Shown one piece after another: positions 8,658 through 18,490 of a stretch of 32,731 nucleotides of DNA. Location: the NCBI GenBank assembly GCA_014376935.1, contig JACMQO010000145.1:1-32731 (forward strand). The letters run 5' to 3'. A program made the position numbers and the translations under genes. This DNA comes from Bdellovibrio sp. (GTDB taxonomy: Bacteria > Bdellovibrionota > Bdellovibrionia > Bdellovibrionales > Bdellovibrionaceae). Within the stretch, counting starts at the first letter, position 1. Each line of letters opens with the position of its first letter. The notes beneath the pieces are model-generated. The model ran no database searches. It worked only from the letters and a program-made list of their open reading frames with translations, and had not been told where the DNA came from.

Positions 8658-9851
8658 ATGAGTCATTTTTTTCCATTAGCCACATCGAGTTGGGACAATA
8701 AAGAAATCGAAGCCATACAAAAAGTTATTCAGTCGGGTCAGTTCTCGATGGGTCCGCAAGTCGCGGAATGCGAAAAACAATTTTCTCAATTCCTTAAATC
8801 AAAATACTGCGTTATGGTCAGTTCCGGATCGGCCGCCAATTTGATCATGGTCGCCAGTTTATTTTATCGAAAAAATAATCCCTTAAAGCGCGGCGATGAA
8901 GTGATTGTTCCGGCGGTCTCTTGGAGCACGACCTACTATCCACTTTACCAGTACGGGTTAAAGCTCAAGTTCGTCGATGTGGATTTAGAAACATTGAATT
9001 ATGATTTAGCGGCTTTGGCGAACGCAATCAGCCCGAACACGCGTTTGATCATGACGGTGAATCTTTTAGGAAATCCGAACGACTTCGATAAACTGAACGC
9101 CATCGTTCAGGGTAAAAATATTGAAATGATCGAAGATAACTGTGAATCAATGGGTGCGCTTTACAACACAAAACAAGCCGGCACGTTTGGAATCATGGGG
9201 ACTTTTAGTTGTTTTTTCAGTCACCATATTTCGACGATGGAAGGTGGATTCATCACGACGGACGATGAAGAGCTTTACCACATCCTGCTGTGTTTGCGCG
9301 CCCATGGGTGGACGCGAAATTTGCCGAAAGAAAATCACGTGACCGGGACGAAAAGCGATAACGCATTTGAAGAGTCGTTTAAATTCGTCTTGCCGGGTTA
9401 TAATGTTCGCCCGCTCGAGATGAGTGGCGCCATCGGAATCGAACAAATTAGGAAACTTCCGAATTTTGTTTTGGAACGTCGTAAAAATGCGGAAATTTTT
9501 GTTGAGTTATTTAAAAATGACGAACACCTCATCATCCAAAAGGAAATCGGCGAAAGCAGCTGGTTTGGATTCAGTTTTGTTGTTCGTGAGACTTCAAACG
9601 TCGATCGGCTTAAGCTGATCGAATTTTTAATTCAGTCGGGCGTAGAATGTCGTCCGATCGTAACCGGTAACTTCGCCAAGAACGAAGTTTTAAAATGGTT
9701 CGATTACGAAATTCATGGGTCGTTAAAAAATGCCGATCGCGTCGATCAACATGGTTTCTTCGTTGGTAATCACCAGGTTCCGATGGCTGATCAAATAAAA
9801 AAACTCAGACTTCTTGTTAGTCAGTACTGCACCGGGGTGAACGGCTTATGA
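8658..9851 (+). CDS. colD: GDP-4-keto-6-deoxy-D-mannose 3-dehydratase (ColD-like, PLP-dependent)
   Basis: This is a protein of the DegT/AHBA-type PLP fold, 397 aa, in which the usual Schiff-base lysine is replaced by histidine: 'CFFSHHISTMEGGFITTDD', where His189 aligns with the lysine of related transaminases. That substitution is the hallmark of the 3-dehydratases ColD and DdhC (E1), which remove the C3 hydroxyl of a 4-ketosugar using PLP or PMP. With gmd upstream and no CDP-sugar genes, GDP-4-keto-6-deoxymannose is the expected substrate and ColD the better match. An AGGAG ribosome-binding site precedes the ATG. It works with the preceding gene to make GDP-L-colitose. Overlap with the next gene is 4 nt. 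Confidence 0.88.
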   Translation: MSHFFPLATSSWDNKEIEAIQKVIQSGQFSMGPQVAECEKQFSQFLKSKYCVMVSSGSAANLIMVASLFYRKNNPLKRGDEVIVPAVSWSTTYYPLYQYGLKLKFVDVDLETLNYDLAALANAISPNTRLIMTVNLLGNPNDFDKLNAIVQGKNIEMIEDNCESMGALYNTKQAGTFGIMGTFSCFFSHHISTMEGGFITTDDEELYHILLCLRAHGWTRNLPKENHVTGTKSDNAFEESFKFVLPGYNVRPLEMSGAIGIEQIRKLPNFVLERRKNAEIFVELFKNDEHLIIQKEIGESSWFGFSFVVRETSNVDRLKLIEFLIQSGVECRPIVTGNFAKNEVLKWFDYEIHGSLKNADRVDQHGFFVGNHQVPMADQIKKLRLLVSQYCTGVNGL

Positions 9852-10840
9852 AGATCATGTACGTGGATATGCAGTGGGACTACGGTAAAAAAGAACGTGG
9901 GATCAACCAAATCGGTGAAATTGGGTTTCATCAGGTATTTAAAAAATTAGGACACGAAGTTATCCCTTTTTACTTCGATGATTACATCCATAACCCGGCA
10001 CCCTTGCAGGCTAAAATCTTAGCCACGGCCGATGAAATCAATCCGGATTTAATTATTTTCACGCTCTATACAGATCAGTTTACTCCGGAGACTTTAGATT
10101 TGTTAAAAAAGAAATTCAAAACGCTAAGTTGGTTCGGCGATGATCAGTGGCGATTTGAAAGTTACACCGCAAAATACGCTCCGCACTTCACCTACAGTGT
10201 GACGACCGACCACTTTGCAGTTTCGAAATACAAAAAATTAGGTATCCAGAATGTTATCGTAAGTCAGTGGGCCTCGCTGGATCTTGAAGAAGCGGTGGAT
10301 CCCAGTTTCGTTCCCGAATACAAATACGAGGTTTCTTTTGTCGGTGGGTTTAATACGACCCGCGCTTGGATCATCGATGAATTTAAAAAGGCCGGAATTA
10401 ACGTGAATGTTTGGGGTAGGGGATGGCCTAACGGAGGCGTCGATTTTAAAGACATGGTCAGGATTTTTCAGCAAACAAAAGTTAATTTAAATTTAAGTAA
10501 TAGCGTTAGCTACGATATCCGGTGCATTGCTCACAGCTTAAGAAGTCTGCTCGTCACCCTAAGAAATCGTAAAAACGCGAGTCAAATGAAAGCCCGTAAT
10601 TTCGAAATCCCTTGTTTCGGTGGCTTTCAGTTGGCGGACTATGTCCCTTCGTTAGAAGCCTATTTTAATATCGGAAAAGATATCGCCTGTTACTCGACAG
10701 TCGATGAAGCGATTATGCTGACGCGATATTATTTAGAAAACGATGTCGAGCGCGAGCTGATCAGAAAAAATAGCATCAAGCGAATCCAAGACAGTCACAC
10801 TTACCTTCACCGTTTCGAGAAAATCTTCAAACAAATATGA
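9848..10840 (+). CDS. CgeB-like glycosyltransferase
   Basis: This is a probable GT-B transferase of 330 aa. The C-terminal part resembles the glycosyltransferase domain of CgeB-type proteins: 'SQMKARNFEIPCFGGFQLADY' followed by a helical end with 'IRKNSIKRIQDSHTYLHRF'. The N-terminal half ('GFHQVFKKLGHEVIPF', 'INPDLIIFTLYTDQFT') looks like the acceptor-binding Rossmann domain, and 'EVSFVGGFNTTRAWIIDEF' opens the donor domain. It follows colD with a 4-nt overlap and is followed by wzx with a 4-nt overlap, so it may transfer colitose; that is only a positional inference. No signal peptide or membrane segment is apparent. Confidence 0.75.
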   Translation: MKIMYVDMQWDYGKKERGINQIGEIGFHQVFKKLGHEVIPFYFDDYIHNPAPLQAKILATADEINPDLIIFTLYTDQFTPETLDLLKKKFKTLSWFGDDQWRFESYTAKYAPHFTYSVTTDHFAVSKYKKLGIQNVIVSQWASLDLEEAVDPSFVPEYKYEVSFVGGFNTTRAWIIDEFKKAGINVNVWGRGWPNGGVDFKDMVRIFQQTKVNLNLSNSVSYDIRCIAHSLRSLLVTLRNRKNASQMKARNFEIPCFGGFQLADYVPSLEAYFNIGKDIACYSTVDEAIMLTRYYLENDVERELIRKNSIKRIQDSHTYLHRFEKIFKQI

Positions 10841-12285
10841 TATCAGCGATGAAAAATCTTGATCAACGAATAGTTTTTCTTTTTTCTGGTCGAATTGTTC
10901 AGGCGTTCTTAACTGTTTTCACCATTCGCATCATGACGGGGACTCTACCCGCTGTTGAGATTGGTAATCAGTATATTATAAATTCAATTTATTTATGGTT
11001 CAGCATGGTCCTAATCAATCCGGTCGGTATGTTTGTCAGCCGTCATTTGAACGAATGGAAAAATGATCGAAAAATTTATTATATTCTAAATGGAATGAAT
11101 TCGTATTTTGTCCTTGTGGCATTAATAAGTATTCCTTCGGTGGTCCTCGCAAAATATTTTTTCAATGTGCTTTATCTTAATTCTTACGGAGAAGTCATAA
11201 TCCTGGTATCGGCGCTGATTTACATCAGCACGTGGTTTGCACTTTTGAATTCTTTTTTTAATCTGCTGGAATTTCAGAAAACGTTTGTCGTGCTGAACAG
11301 TTTGTCTCAAGTCACCGGTTTGGTAGTTTCCTACGTCATCGTTCGCTTCCTCCGAACGGACGCGCTGGGGTGGTTGTCCGGAATTCTACTAGGACAGCTA
11401 TTAGGTTTGGTTGTGGGCATTTGGCTTTTCCGTAGATTTGTTCCCCACGACGACGCCGAAAATAAACCTCGGCAAGAATTGTTTTTTACCCGAGAGGCCT
11501 TTGCGTTTTGTCATCCCGTCGCGATCACAACTTTGTTTATGTGGTTTTTAAATCAAGGTTACCGTTTTATCGTAGAGAAAAATCTTGGGTTAGAAACATT
11601 GGCTTCCGTAGCGATCGGTTTAGGTCTGGCCACCAGTACGGTGGGCTTGATTGAATTAGTTACGACTCAGTATTTTTATCCCAAATATTACGCCAGCTTA
11701 TTAAATTCAACCCTCGAGCAGCGTCGGGCCGCGTGGGAAATTCTGTGGAAAAAATCGGTAATTATTTACATCGTCGGGACTTGCGCTATATTGTCGATGT
11801 CGCATTTTATCATCGAAATTTTGGTCGCGCCAGAATTCCGAAACATAATACTTTACCTCGTCGTGGGAATCGGAATCGAGTTCTTTAAAATTAATTCAAA
11901 TATTCTGTATCTGGTGGCTCATGGGGAAAAGAAAACAACCCGCACGATCATTCCTTACTTTACCGGTGCCGTGCTGCTGATTTTATTTTTCATTGGGCTG
12001 TATTATTTTCGGGAATTAAGTGTTAATTATGTTTTGTACGCATTGATGGCGGCTCACTTGGCGACGTATATTTCGAACCTGCACCAGGTCAAAAAAATGA
12101 TAAGTCCATCGTATGATAAACTTATCATCTTTAAATCCGTTTTGGCCGGACTTCCTTTAGTCATTGCTTTTGTTTTTTTGCAAGGAGCTCCTTTTGTCGT
12201 TCTCTTCGGCGCCGCGGCGGCCAGTGGTCTATGGTGTCTCGGGTGTATTTACTATTTAGTTGGTGAACTTGAGGTCAATATATGA
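10837..12285 (+). CDS. wzx: Wzx-type oligosaccharide flippase (first copy)
   Basis: This is a 482-aa polytopic protein with hydrophobic segments spread along the whole length, about a dozen by eye, of the MOP/polysaccharide-transporter type. Wzx proteins flip undecaprenyl-diphosphate-linked repeat units across the inner membrane. No single short motif proves it; the call rests on topology, size and position among glycosyltransferases. It overlaps its neighbours by 4 nt on both sides. A second flippase-like gene lies at 26688-27998, so which one handles the repeat unit is open. Confidence 0.85.
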   Translation: MISAMKNLDQRIVFLFSGRIVQAFLTVFTIRIMTGTLPAVEIGNQYIINSIYLWFSMVLINPVGMFVSRHLNEWKNDRKIYYILNGMNSYFVLVALISIPSVVLAKYFFNVLYLNSYGEVIILVSALIYISTWFALLNSFFNLLEFQKTFVVLNSLSQVTGLVVSYVIVRFLRTDALGWLSGILLGQLLGLVVGIWLFRRFVPHDDAENKPRQELFFTREAFAFCHPVAITTLFMWFLNQGYRFIVEKNLGLETLASVAIGLGLATSTVGLIELVTTQYFYPKYYASLLNSTLEQRRAAWEILWKKSVIIYIVGTCAILSMSHFIIEILVAPEFRNIILYLVVGIGIEFFKINSNILYLVAHGEKKTTRTIIPYFTGAVLLILFFIGLYYFRELSVNYVLYALMAAHLATYISNLHQVKKMISPSYDKLIIFKSVLAGLPLVIAFVFLQGAPFVVLFGAAAASGLWCLGCIYYLVGELEVNI

Positions 12286-13439
12286 AAAACAAATCTTACC
12301 AAATAGTTCGGGTCGTTACCGTTGAAGAATCTGTAATTTTTCATCTGAAAAACACTTTAAATTTAATCGGCCAGGATTTTTCGGTGGCGGTCGTGGGCAG
12401 TAATGTTGAACAGTTTAATGGAATATACCCTAACGTAGATTTTTATAACATCGAGATTCCGCGTCAGGTTTCGCTTTTAAAAGATTTGAAATCAGTCTTC
12501 GCGCTGGCCTACTTTTTTAGGAAGCATAAACCTCAAATCGTTCATTCGGTGATGCCGAAGGCGGGCTTGGCATCGGCTTTGGCGGCCTTCATCGCGCGCG
12601 TACCGTGTCGTGTGCATACTTTCACCGGACAAGTTTGGGCCACGCAGTCCGGGTTAAGAGCTCAACTTCTTAGGTTTTTTGATAAGTTAGTTACGACGCT
12701 GAATACGCATATTTTCACCGATAGCGTGTCGCAATCGGAATTTTTATACTCTCACGGAATTCGAAAACGCGGCAACGTGATTCCCGTTTTGGGATTTGGC
12801 TCGTTGTCGGGCGTTGATCTGAATTTGTACCGAAAAGATCAATACGCGGACTTCGCGCGACAATTTAGACATGAACGAGGAATCCCGTCCGACGATTACA
12901 TTTTCTTGTTCTTAGGACGAAAAAGTAAAGATAAAGGTGTTTACGATTTGATGGCTGCGTTTGATTCCTTGGTCCTTCAAGGAATTAAACATACCCGTCT
13001 GATCATGGTAGGACCAAACGAAGACGGGGATACCTACGCGAACGCCATCGCGAAATTAAACGATGAAACAAAAAAATTAATTATCGACGTTCCAAAAGTA
13101 AAAGATCCCCAGCCGTATTTTGCGGTTTCCGATGCCTTTTGCCTTTTCAGTTACCGTGAGGGTTTCGGAACAGTCGTCATCGAAGCCGGGGCGATGAAAA
13201 TGCCCGTGATCGGAACGCAAATTTCGGGACTTGTCGATTCGATCGAAGATGGTTATACCGGGATGATTTTTCCGGTCGGCGACGTAGCCAAGGCGGCGAA
13301 GTTGATGAAAAGTTTGATCACTCAGCCCGAGCTGTCTAAGAGATTAGGGGAAAACGGTTTCGAACGAGTTCGCGAAAGATTCTCGGTCGATGTGGTTTAT
13401 CAAAGTCTAAAAAGTTTCTATCTCGGTCAGCTTAAGTAA
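12282..13439 (+). CDS. Family 4 glycosyltransferase
   Basis: This is a GT-B retaining glycosyltransferase of 385 aa. The N-terminal domain has 'HSVMPKAGLASALAAFIARV' and 'VHTFTGQVWA', typical of the PglA/WbiF-like GT4 group that adds the second sugar to a lipid-linked HexNAc. The C-terminal donor domain has 'LFLGRKSKDKGVYDLMAAF' and the E-x7-E motif with Glu293 and Glu301. It is the last gene before the 81-nt gap at 13440-13520. The resemblance to second-sugar transferases suggests it extends the initiating 2,6-dideoxy-HexNAc, but its donor cannot be named. Confidence 0.88.
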   Translation: MKNKSYQIVRVVTVEESVIFHLKNTLNLIGQDFSVAVVGSNVEQFNGIYPNVDFYNIEIPRQVSLLKDLKSVFALAYFFRKHKPQIVHSVMPKAGLASALAAFIARVPCRVHTFTGQVWATQSGLRAQLLRFFDKLVTTLNTHIFTDSVSQSEFLYSHGIRKRGNVIPVLGFGSLSGVDLNLYRKDQYADFARQFRHERGIPSDDYIFLFLGRKSKDKGVYDLMAAFDSLVLQGIKHTRLIMVGPNEDGDTYANAIAKLNDETKKLIIDVPKVKDPQPYFAVSDAFCLFSYREGFGTVVIEAGAMKMPVIGTQISGLVDSIEDGYTGMIFPVGDVAKAAKLMKSLITQPELSKRLGENGFERVRERFSVDVVYQSLKSFYLGQLK

Positions 13440-13510
13440 GATGATAAACGGACGGTTATCTTGTATTTTCCTAAAATTTGCGTTAAAAATAGGGCTATCT
13501 ATTTCTAGGC

Positions 13511-13516
13511 AGGAGG
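13511..13516 (+). promoter_or_regulatory. Strong ribosome-binding site before legB
   Basis: AGGAGG lies 4 nt before the ATG at 13521, at the end of the 81-nt gap 13440-13520. This is one of the best Shine-Dalgarno sequences in the window and marks a fresh translation start after a long series of overlapping genes. A weak hairpin (gataa 13443-13447 / ttatc 13456-13460) and a possible -35 (TTGTAT, 13461-13466) lie in the same gap, so a new promoter here is possible but not demonstrated. Confidence 0.5.
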
Positions 13517-13520
13517 CATC

Positions 13521-14496
<976 letters not shown>

Positions 14497-14504
<8 letters not shown>

Positions 14505-15651
14505 GGTTGAAAATTTTATTTCGTTCGCGAAAAGATTATATCCTGACAAATCATTAATCGGTTTGCATGAGCCTATTTTCAAAGGAAATGAAAAAAAATA
14601 CACCGAACGCTGTATCGACAGCACGTTCGTTTCTTCGGTTGGGGAATTTGTAACGGGTTTCGAGATCAGCATTTCCGAGTTTACCAAAATTCCTTACGCC
14701 GTGGCTTGCGTCAACGGAACCGCGGCTTTGCACATGGCGCTAATTTTGTCGGGTGTCGAGCAGAATGACGAAGTACTGACGCAGGCTTTGACGTTCGTGG
14801 CGACGGCTAACGCTATATCTTACTGTAAAGCTCAGCCCATATTTATCGACAGTGATCGACGACGACTCGGTATGGGCGCCGATTCTTTACGAAACTTTTT
14901 AAACGAATACGGCGATGTTCGTAACGATGGATTTTGTTACAACAAGAAAACCAACCGTCGGATCAAGGCTTGCGTACCGATGCACGTGTTTGGCCATCCT
15001 GTCGATTTAGAAGAAATTTTAAAGATTTGTGATCAATTTAAAATTACGTTAATTGAAGACGCGGCCGAATCATTGGGAAGCACTTATAAAAATCATCACA
15101 CCGGTTTCTACGGCCACGTGTCGATACTCAGCTTCAACGGCAACAAGACGATCACGACCGGCGGCGGGGGCATGATCCTCACGCGCGATAAAGAATTGGC
15201 CGCCCGGGCAAAGCACCTTACCACGACGGCAAAAAATCCGCATAAATGGGAATTCTATCACGATGAAATTGGATATAATTATCGTTTACCTAACATCAAT
15301 GCCGCCTTAGGCGTCGCGCAGATGGAATACCTATCTGAAATTTTGGACAACAAACGAAAAACGGCGATGGAATATAAAACGTTCTTCCAGAATTCAGAAT
15401 TTGAATTCATCAACGAACCAACGGATTCAAAATCTAATTTCTGGTTAAATGCCATTTTGCTAAAATCTAAAACCGAACGCGATCAGTTTTTACAAGACAC
15501 GAATGAAAATGGCGTCATGACTCGTCCGGTATGGGCGCTGATGAATGAATTGAAGCAGTTCAGCGCAGCCCAGACGACGGATTTGACGAACGCCATTTAT
15601 TTAAGAGACCATCTCGTCAATATTCCAAGCAGCTACAGGAAGTCTTTATGA
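14497..15651 (+). CDS. legC: NDP-4-keto-sugar aminotransferase LegC
   Basis: This is a PLP-dependent transaminase of the DegT family, 384 aa, that places an amino group at C4 of the LegB product. Lys217 in 'LSFNGNKTITTGGGGMIL' is the PLP lysine, and 'LIEDAAESLGSTYKNHHTG' is the cofactor-binding Asp segment. The N-terminal 'GLHEPIFKGNEKKY', 'CVNGTAALHMAL' and the inserted loop around 'FCYNKKTNRRIKACVPMHVFGH' are characteristic of LegC. The ATG start is inside the end of legB, and the stop overlaps the next gene. The order legB-legC-acetyltransferase-synthase-epimerase is typical of this pathway. Confidence 0.92.
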
Positions 15652-16247
15652 TGAAAAATATTTACCTGATCGGCGGGGGCGGGCACTGCGTTTCCTGCAT
15701 TGACGTGATCGAATCGACCAAAGAATTTGTGATCAAGGGCATCTTCGATCGCCAAGAAAACGTCGGACAAATGATTTTAGGCTACCCGATTATCGGTACC
15801 GATGAAGACATCGAGAAGTATATTTCCAAAGACAATTTTTTTCTGATAACGCTAGGTCAGATAAAATCAACCGAAGTTCGGGAAAAGTTAGCCGCGCACG
15901 TTGCGCGTCTTCAGGGGCAGCTCGTAAAAGTTATATCTTCCCGAGCCTACGTTTCTCCGCATGCGCAAATAGGCGCGGGAACGATCGTCATGCATGACGT
16001 ACTCGTAAACGCTAACGCAAGCGTGGGTGATCACTGCATCTTAAATTCAAAATCATTAGTTGAACATGATGCACAGATAGGAAATTTCTGTCACGTTTCA
16101 ACCGGCGCGATCATCAACGGAAGTGTAAATATCGAATCGCGATCGTTTATCGGCAGCAACGCCGTCGTGAAACATTCGGTTACGGTTTCCGCAAATTCTT
16201 TGATCCAGGCGGGTCAATTCCACCAGGGTAAAGGCGTTAAGTCATGA
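15648..16247 (+). CDS. NeuD/PglD-family sugar acetyltransferase, likely LegH role
   Basis: This is a hexapeptide-repeat acyltransferase of 199 aa with the N-terminal Rossmann-like sugar-binding domain of the NeuD/PglD family ('IYLIGGGGHCVSCIDVIES') and a C-terminal left-handed beta-helix ('ARAYVSPHAQIG' type repeats, about residues 100-199). PglD acetylates the C4 amine of the UDP-4-amino-sugar, and NeuD-like proteins are associated with sialic acid acetylation. Between legC and legI, N-acetylation of the C4 amine (the LegH step) is the most economical reading, since no other acetyltransferase for that step is present. Acetylation of the finished nonulosonate remains possible. ATG 15648 or 15651. 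Confidence 0.8.
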   Translation: MMKNIYLIGGGGHCVSCIDVIESTKEFVIKGIFDRQENVGQMILGYPIIGTDEDIEKYISKDNFFLITLGQIKSTEVREKLAAHVARLQGQLVKVISSRAYVSPHAQIGAGTIVMHDVLVNANASVGDHCILNSKSLVEHDAQIGNFCHVSTGAIINGSVNIESRSFIGSNAVVKHSVTVSANSLIQAGQFHQGKGVKS

Positions 16248-17245
16248 AAAAGGTTCTGATCATAGCTGAGGCGGGCGTAAATCATAACGGCAATTTAAAA
16301 ACGGCCATAGAACTTGTGCATAAAGCAGTGGAAGCTCAAGTGGATATCGTTAAGTTTCAAACCTTCAAAGCAAAGTTGTTGGCCACGGCCGATGCTAAAA
16401 CCGCGGACTACCAGAATAAAAATCTAAAATCTCAGGATTCTTCGCAGCTTGAGATGTTGAAGAAGCTTGAACTGTCTTTCGAGGATCATCATGTTCTTAA
16501 AGAAGAATGCCGCAAATTAGGAACTGGTTTTTTATCAACGGCTTTCGATTTTGAAAGTTTAGATTTTTTGATGTCGTTAAATTTAGGACTTTGGAAAATT
16601 CCGAGCGGAGAAATCACGAACCTACCTTATTTAGAAAAAATTGGTAAATTAAATCAACCCACCATCGTATCGACCGGGATGTGCGATCTTTCGGAAGTTG
16701 ACGCTGCCCTGAGAGTATTGCGGACGTCGGGCTTGTCGGATTCAAACCTCACCGTTCTACATTGCAATACGGATTACCCAACCCAAATGTCGGACGTCAA
16801 TCTTCGTGCGATGCAGGCCATGGGGAAAGAATTTGGCATCGCCTATGGTTATTCGGACCACACATTAGGAATCGAGATCCCAACTGCGGCCGTGGCCTTA
16901 GGCGCGACCGTCATCGAAAAACATTTTACTTTAGATCGCAACATGACGGGACCTGATCATGCGGCGTCGTTAGAGCCGAATGAATTAAAAGCCATGGTCA
17001 AAGCGATTCGTCATGTCGAACAGGCTTTGGGATCATCGATCAAGGCCCCAAGCCTAAGAGAATCCGCGAATAAGGCCGTGGCCCGAAAATCGATCGTGGC
17101 CGCAACGGAAATTAACGCGGGCGAAATGTTGACCGTGCATAATATGACGACGAGTCGTCCGGGAACCGGTATTTCCCCTATGAAGTGGCACGATGTTTTA
17201 GGCAAGTCCGCCCAAAAAAATTATAAGGCAGGCGATTTAATATGA
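16244..17245 (+). CDS. legI: N,N'-diacetyllegionaminate synthase (NeuB family)
   Basis: This condenses phosphoenolpyruvate with the 6-deoxy-mannosamine derivative to form the nine-carbon legionaminic-type acid. The NeuB TIM barrel is recognisable from 'IAEAGVNHNGN', 'DIVKFQTFKA', 'KIPSGEITNLPYL', 'STGMCDLSEVDAAL', 'GYSDHTLGIEIP' and 'IEKHFTLDRNMTGPDH'. The last 55 residues form the SAF (antifreeze-like) domain with 'RKSIVAATEINAGEMLT'. At 333 aa it is full length. Both ends overlap neighbours by 4 nt. NeuB, PseI and LegI share the fold; the LegB/LegC/LegG neighbours argue for the legionaminic type over sialic or pseudaminic acid. Confidence 0.93.
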   Translation: MKKVLIIAEAGVNHNGNLKTAIELVHKAVEAQVDIVKFQTFKAKLLATADAKTADYQNKNLKSQDSSQLEMLKKLELSFEDHHVLKEECRKLGTGFLSTAFDFESLDFLMSLNLGLWKIPSGEITNLPYLEKIGKLNQPTIVSTGMCDLSEVDAALRVLRTSGLSDSNLTVLHCNTDYPTQMSDVNLRAMQAMGKEFGIAYGYSDHTLGIEIPTAAVALGATVIEKHFTLDRNMTGPDHAASLEPNELKAMVKAIRHVEQALGSSIKAPSLRESANKAVARKSIVAATEINAGEMLTVHNMTTSRPGTGISPMKWHDVLGKSAQKNYKAGDLI

Positions 17246-18426
17246 AAAAAAAGATCGCGCTTTATACCAGTACGCGCGCGGATTACGGATTACTAAAACC
17301 GTTGATCGCACGGTTGATTTTATTGAATAGTTTCGACGTCCGGATATTTGCGACCGGAACTCATTTAGAAAAAGATTTCGGATTTACGATTACGGAAATT
17401 GAAAAAGATTTTCCACAAAATATTTTTTACCGCGTTCAACAGTCGATGCAGGAAGACCCTCAACTCAAAAACTTACTGATCATGGGCGAGGCGATTCAGA
17501 AATACGCGGAAGCGTTGGTCGCCGATAAACCGGATATTGCCGTGATCCTAGGGGATCGCTACGAAGCTTTGTGTTTCGGAATCGTTTGCTCGTCGTTATC
17601 GATTCCGATCATCCATCTGCACGGTGGAGAACTCACTTTGGGTGCAATGGACGATAAATTCCGTCACTGTCTGACCAAGTTATCTGAGTGGCATTTTGTG
17701 GCTTGCGAGGATTACCGACGTCGTGCTATTCAACTGGGCGAAGCGCCCGATACCGTATTTAACGTTGGTGCTCTCGGGGTCGACAATGCCCTTCATCAAA
17801 AATTAATGAGCATTAACGAGTTGGAAGCCGATTTGGGAATTCAGTTTCCTCGCGAGACTTATCTGTTTACATTTCATCCCGAAACTAATTCCAAAGATTA
17901 CGGTGCGGGTTTATTGAACGTTTTTTTAAAACAATTAGAGGATCGGATTAAATCTCAAAAAGCATTAGTTATAATCACCGGCGTTAACAGTGATCCTGGT
18001 TCCGGCGCGATCAAGGGCATCGTTGCAGAGTTTCAAGCGCGATTCCCGACCGGGAAACAGGTTCTTTTTAAGGAATCTCTGGGTTTGACTCGTTATTTGT
18101 CCGTCATGAAAGTAGCCATGGCGGTTCTAGGTAATTCTTCAAGTGGCATCTTGGAATCCTTCAGCATGCGAACTCCTAGCGTAAATATTGGCACACGCCA
18201 AGAAGGTCGCATAAGAGAATCGAGCGTGATCGATTTATATTCGGAGCAAGACTGTTCAGATTTCGATTTTAATCAGCTGCTGACGCTAAAAGGCGCGATG
18301 GCCAAGGCAACGAATCACAAAAGCATTTTTGGAGATGGTCAGACTTCAGCTCTAATGGCCGATGAGATCGCACACATTTTGCAAAAGCCGGCACTCAAAA
18401 ATAAGATTTTTTTCGATCAAAAATAA
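17242..18426 (+). CDS. legG: NDP-diacetyl-bacillosamine 2-epimerase, hydrolysing (LegG/NeuC family)
   Basis: This removes the nucleotide from NDP-2,4-diacetamido-2,4,6-trideoxyglucose and inverts C2, giving the mannose-configured substrate of LegI. Family features include 'TSTRADYGLLKPLI' at the N-terminus, 'ILGDRYEAL', 'HLHGGELTLGAMDDKFRH' and 'VLGNSSSGILESFS'. It is 394 aa, a normal length. It overlaps legI by 4 nt and is followed by a 64-nt gap. NeuC of the sialic acid pathway is close in sequence, but NeuC would not need LegB and LegC. Confidence 0.92.
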   Translation: MKKKIALYTSTRADYGLLKPLIARLILLNSFDVRIFATGTHLEKDFGFTITEIEKDFPQNIFYRVQQSMQEDPQLKNLLIMGEAIQKYAEALVADKPDIAVILGDRYEALCFGIVCSSLSIPIIHLHGGELTLGAMDDKFRHCLTKLSEWHFVACEDYRRRAIQLGEAPDTVFNVGALGVDNALHQKLMSINELEADLGIQFPRETYLFTFHPETNSKDYGAGLLNVFLKQLEDRIKSQKALVIITGVNSDPGSGAIKGIVAEFQARFPTGKQVLFKESLGLTRYLSVMKVAMAVLGNSSSGILESFSMRTPSVNIGTRQEGRIRESSVIDLYSEQDCSDFDFNQLLTLKGAMAKATNHKSIFGDGQTSALMADEIAHILQKPALKNKIFFDQK

Positions 18427-18490
18427 CCGAAAAATCCCCGCGCGGACCGCAACTTAATGATAGACAGAAAGCCTTTATTTTGATGATATC

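Noticed and set aside
13443-13460. Terminator hairpin after the GT4 gene
   Set aside because: The stem is only 5 bp (gataa/ttatc) and AT-rich; the following sequence has no clean T-tract, so a terminator is not supported.
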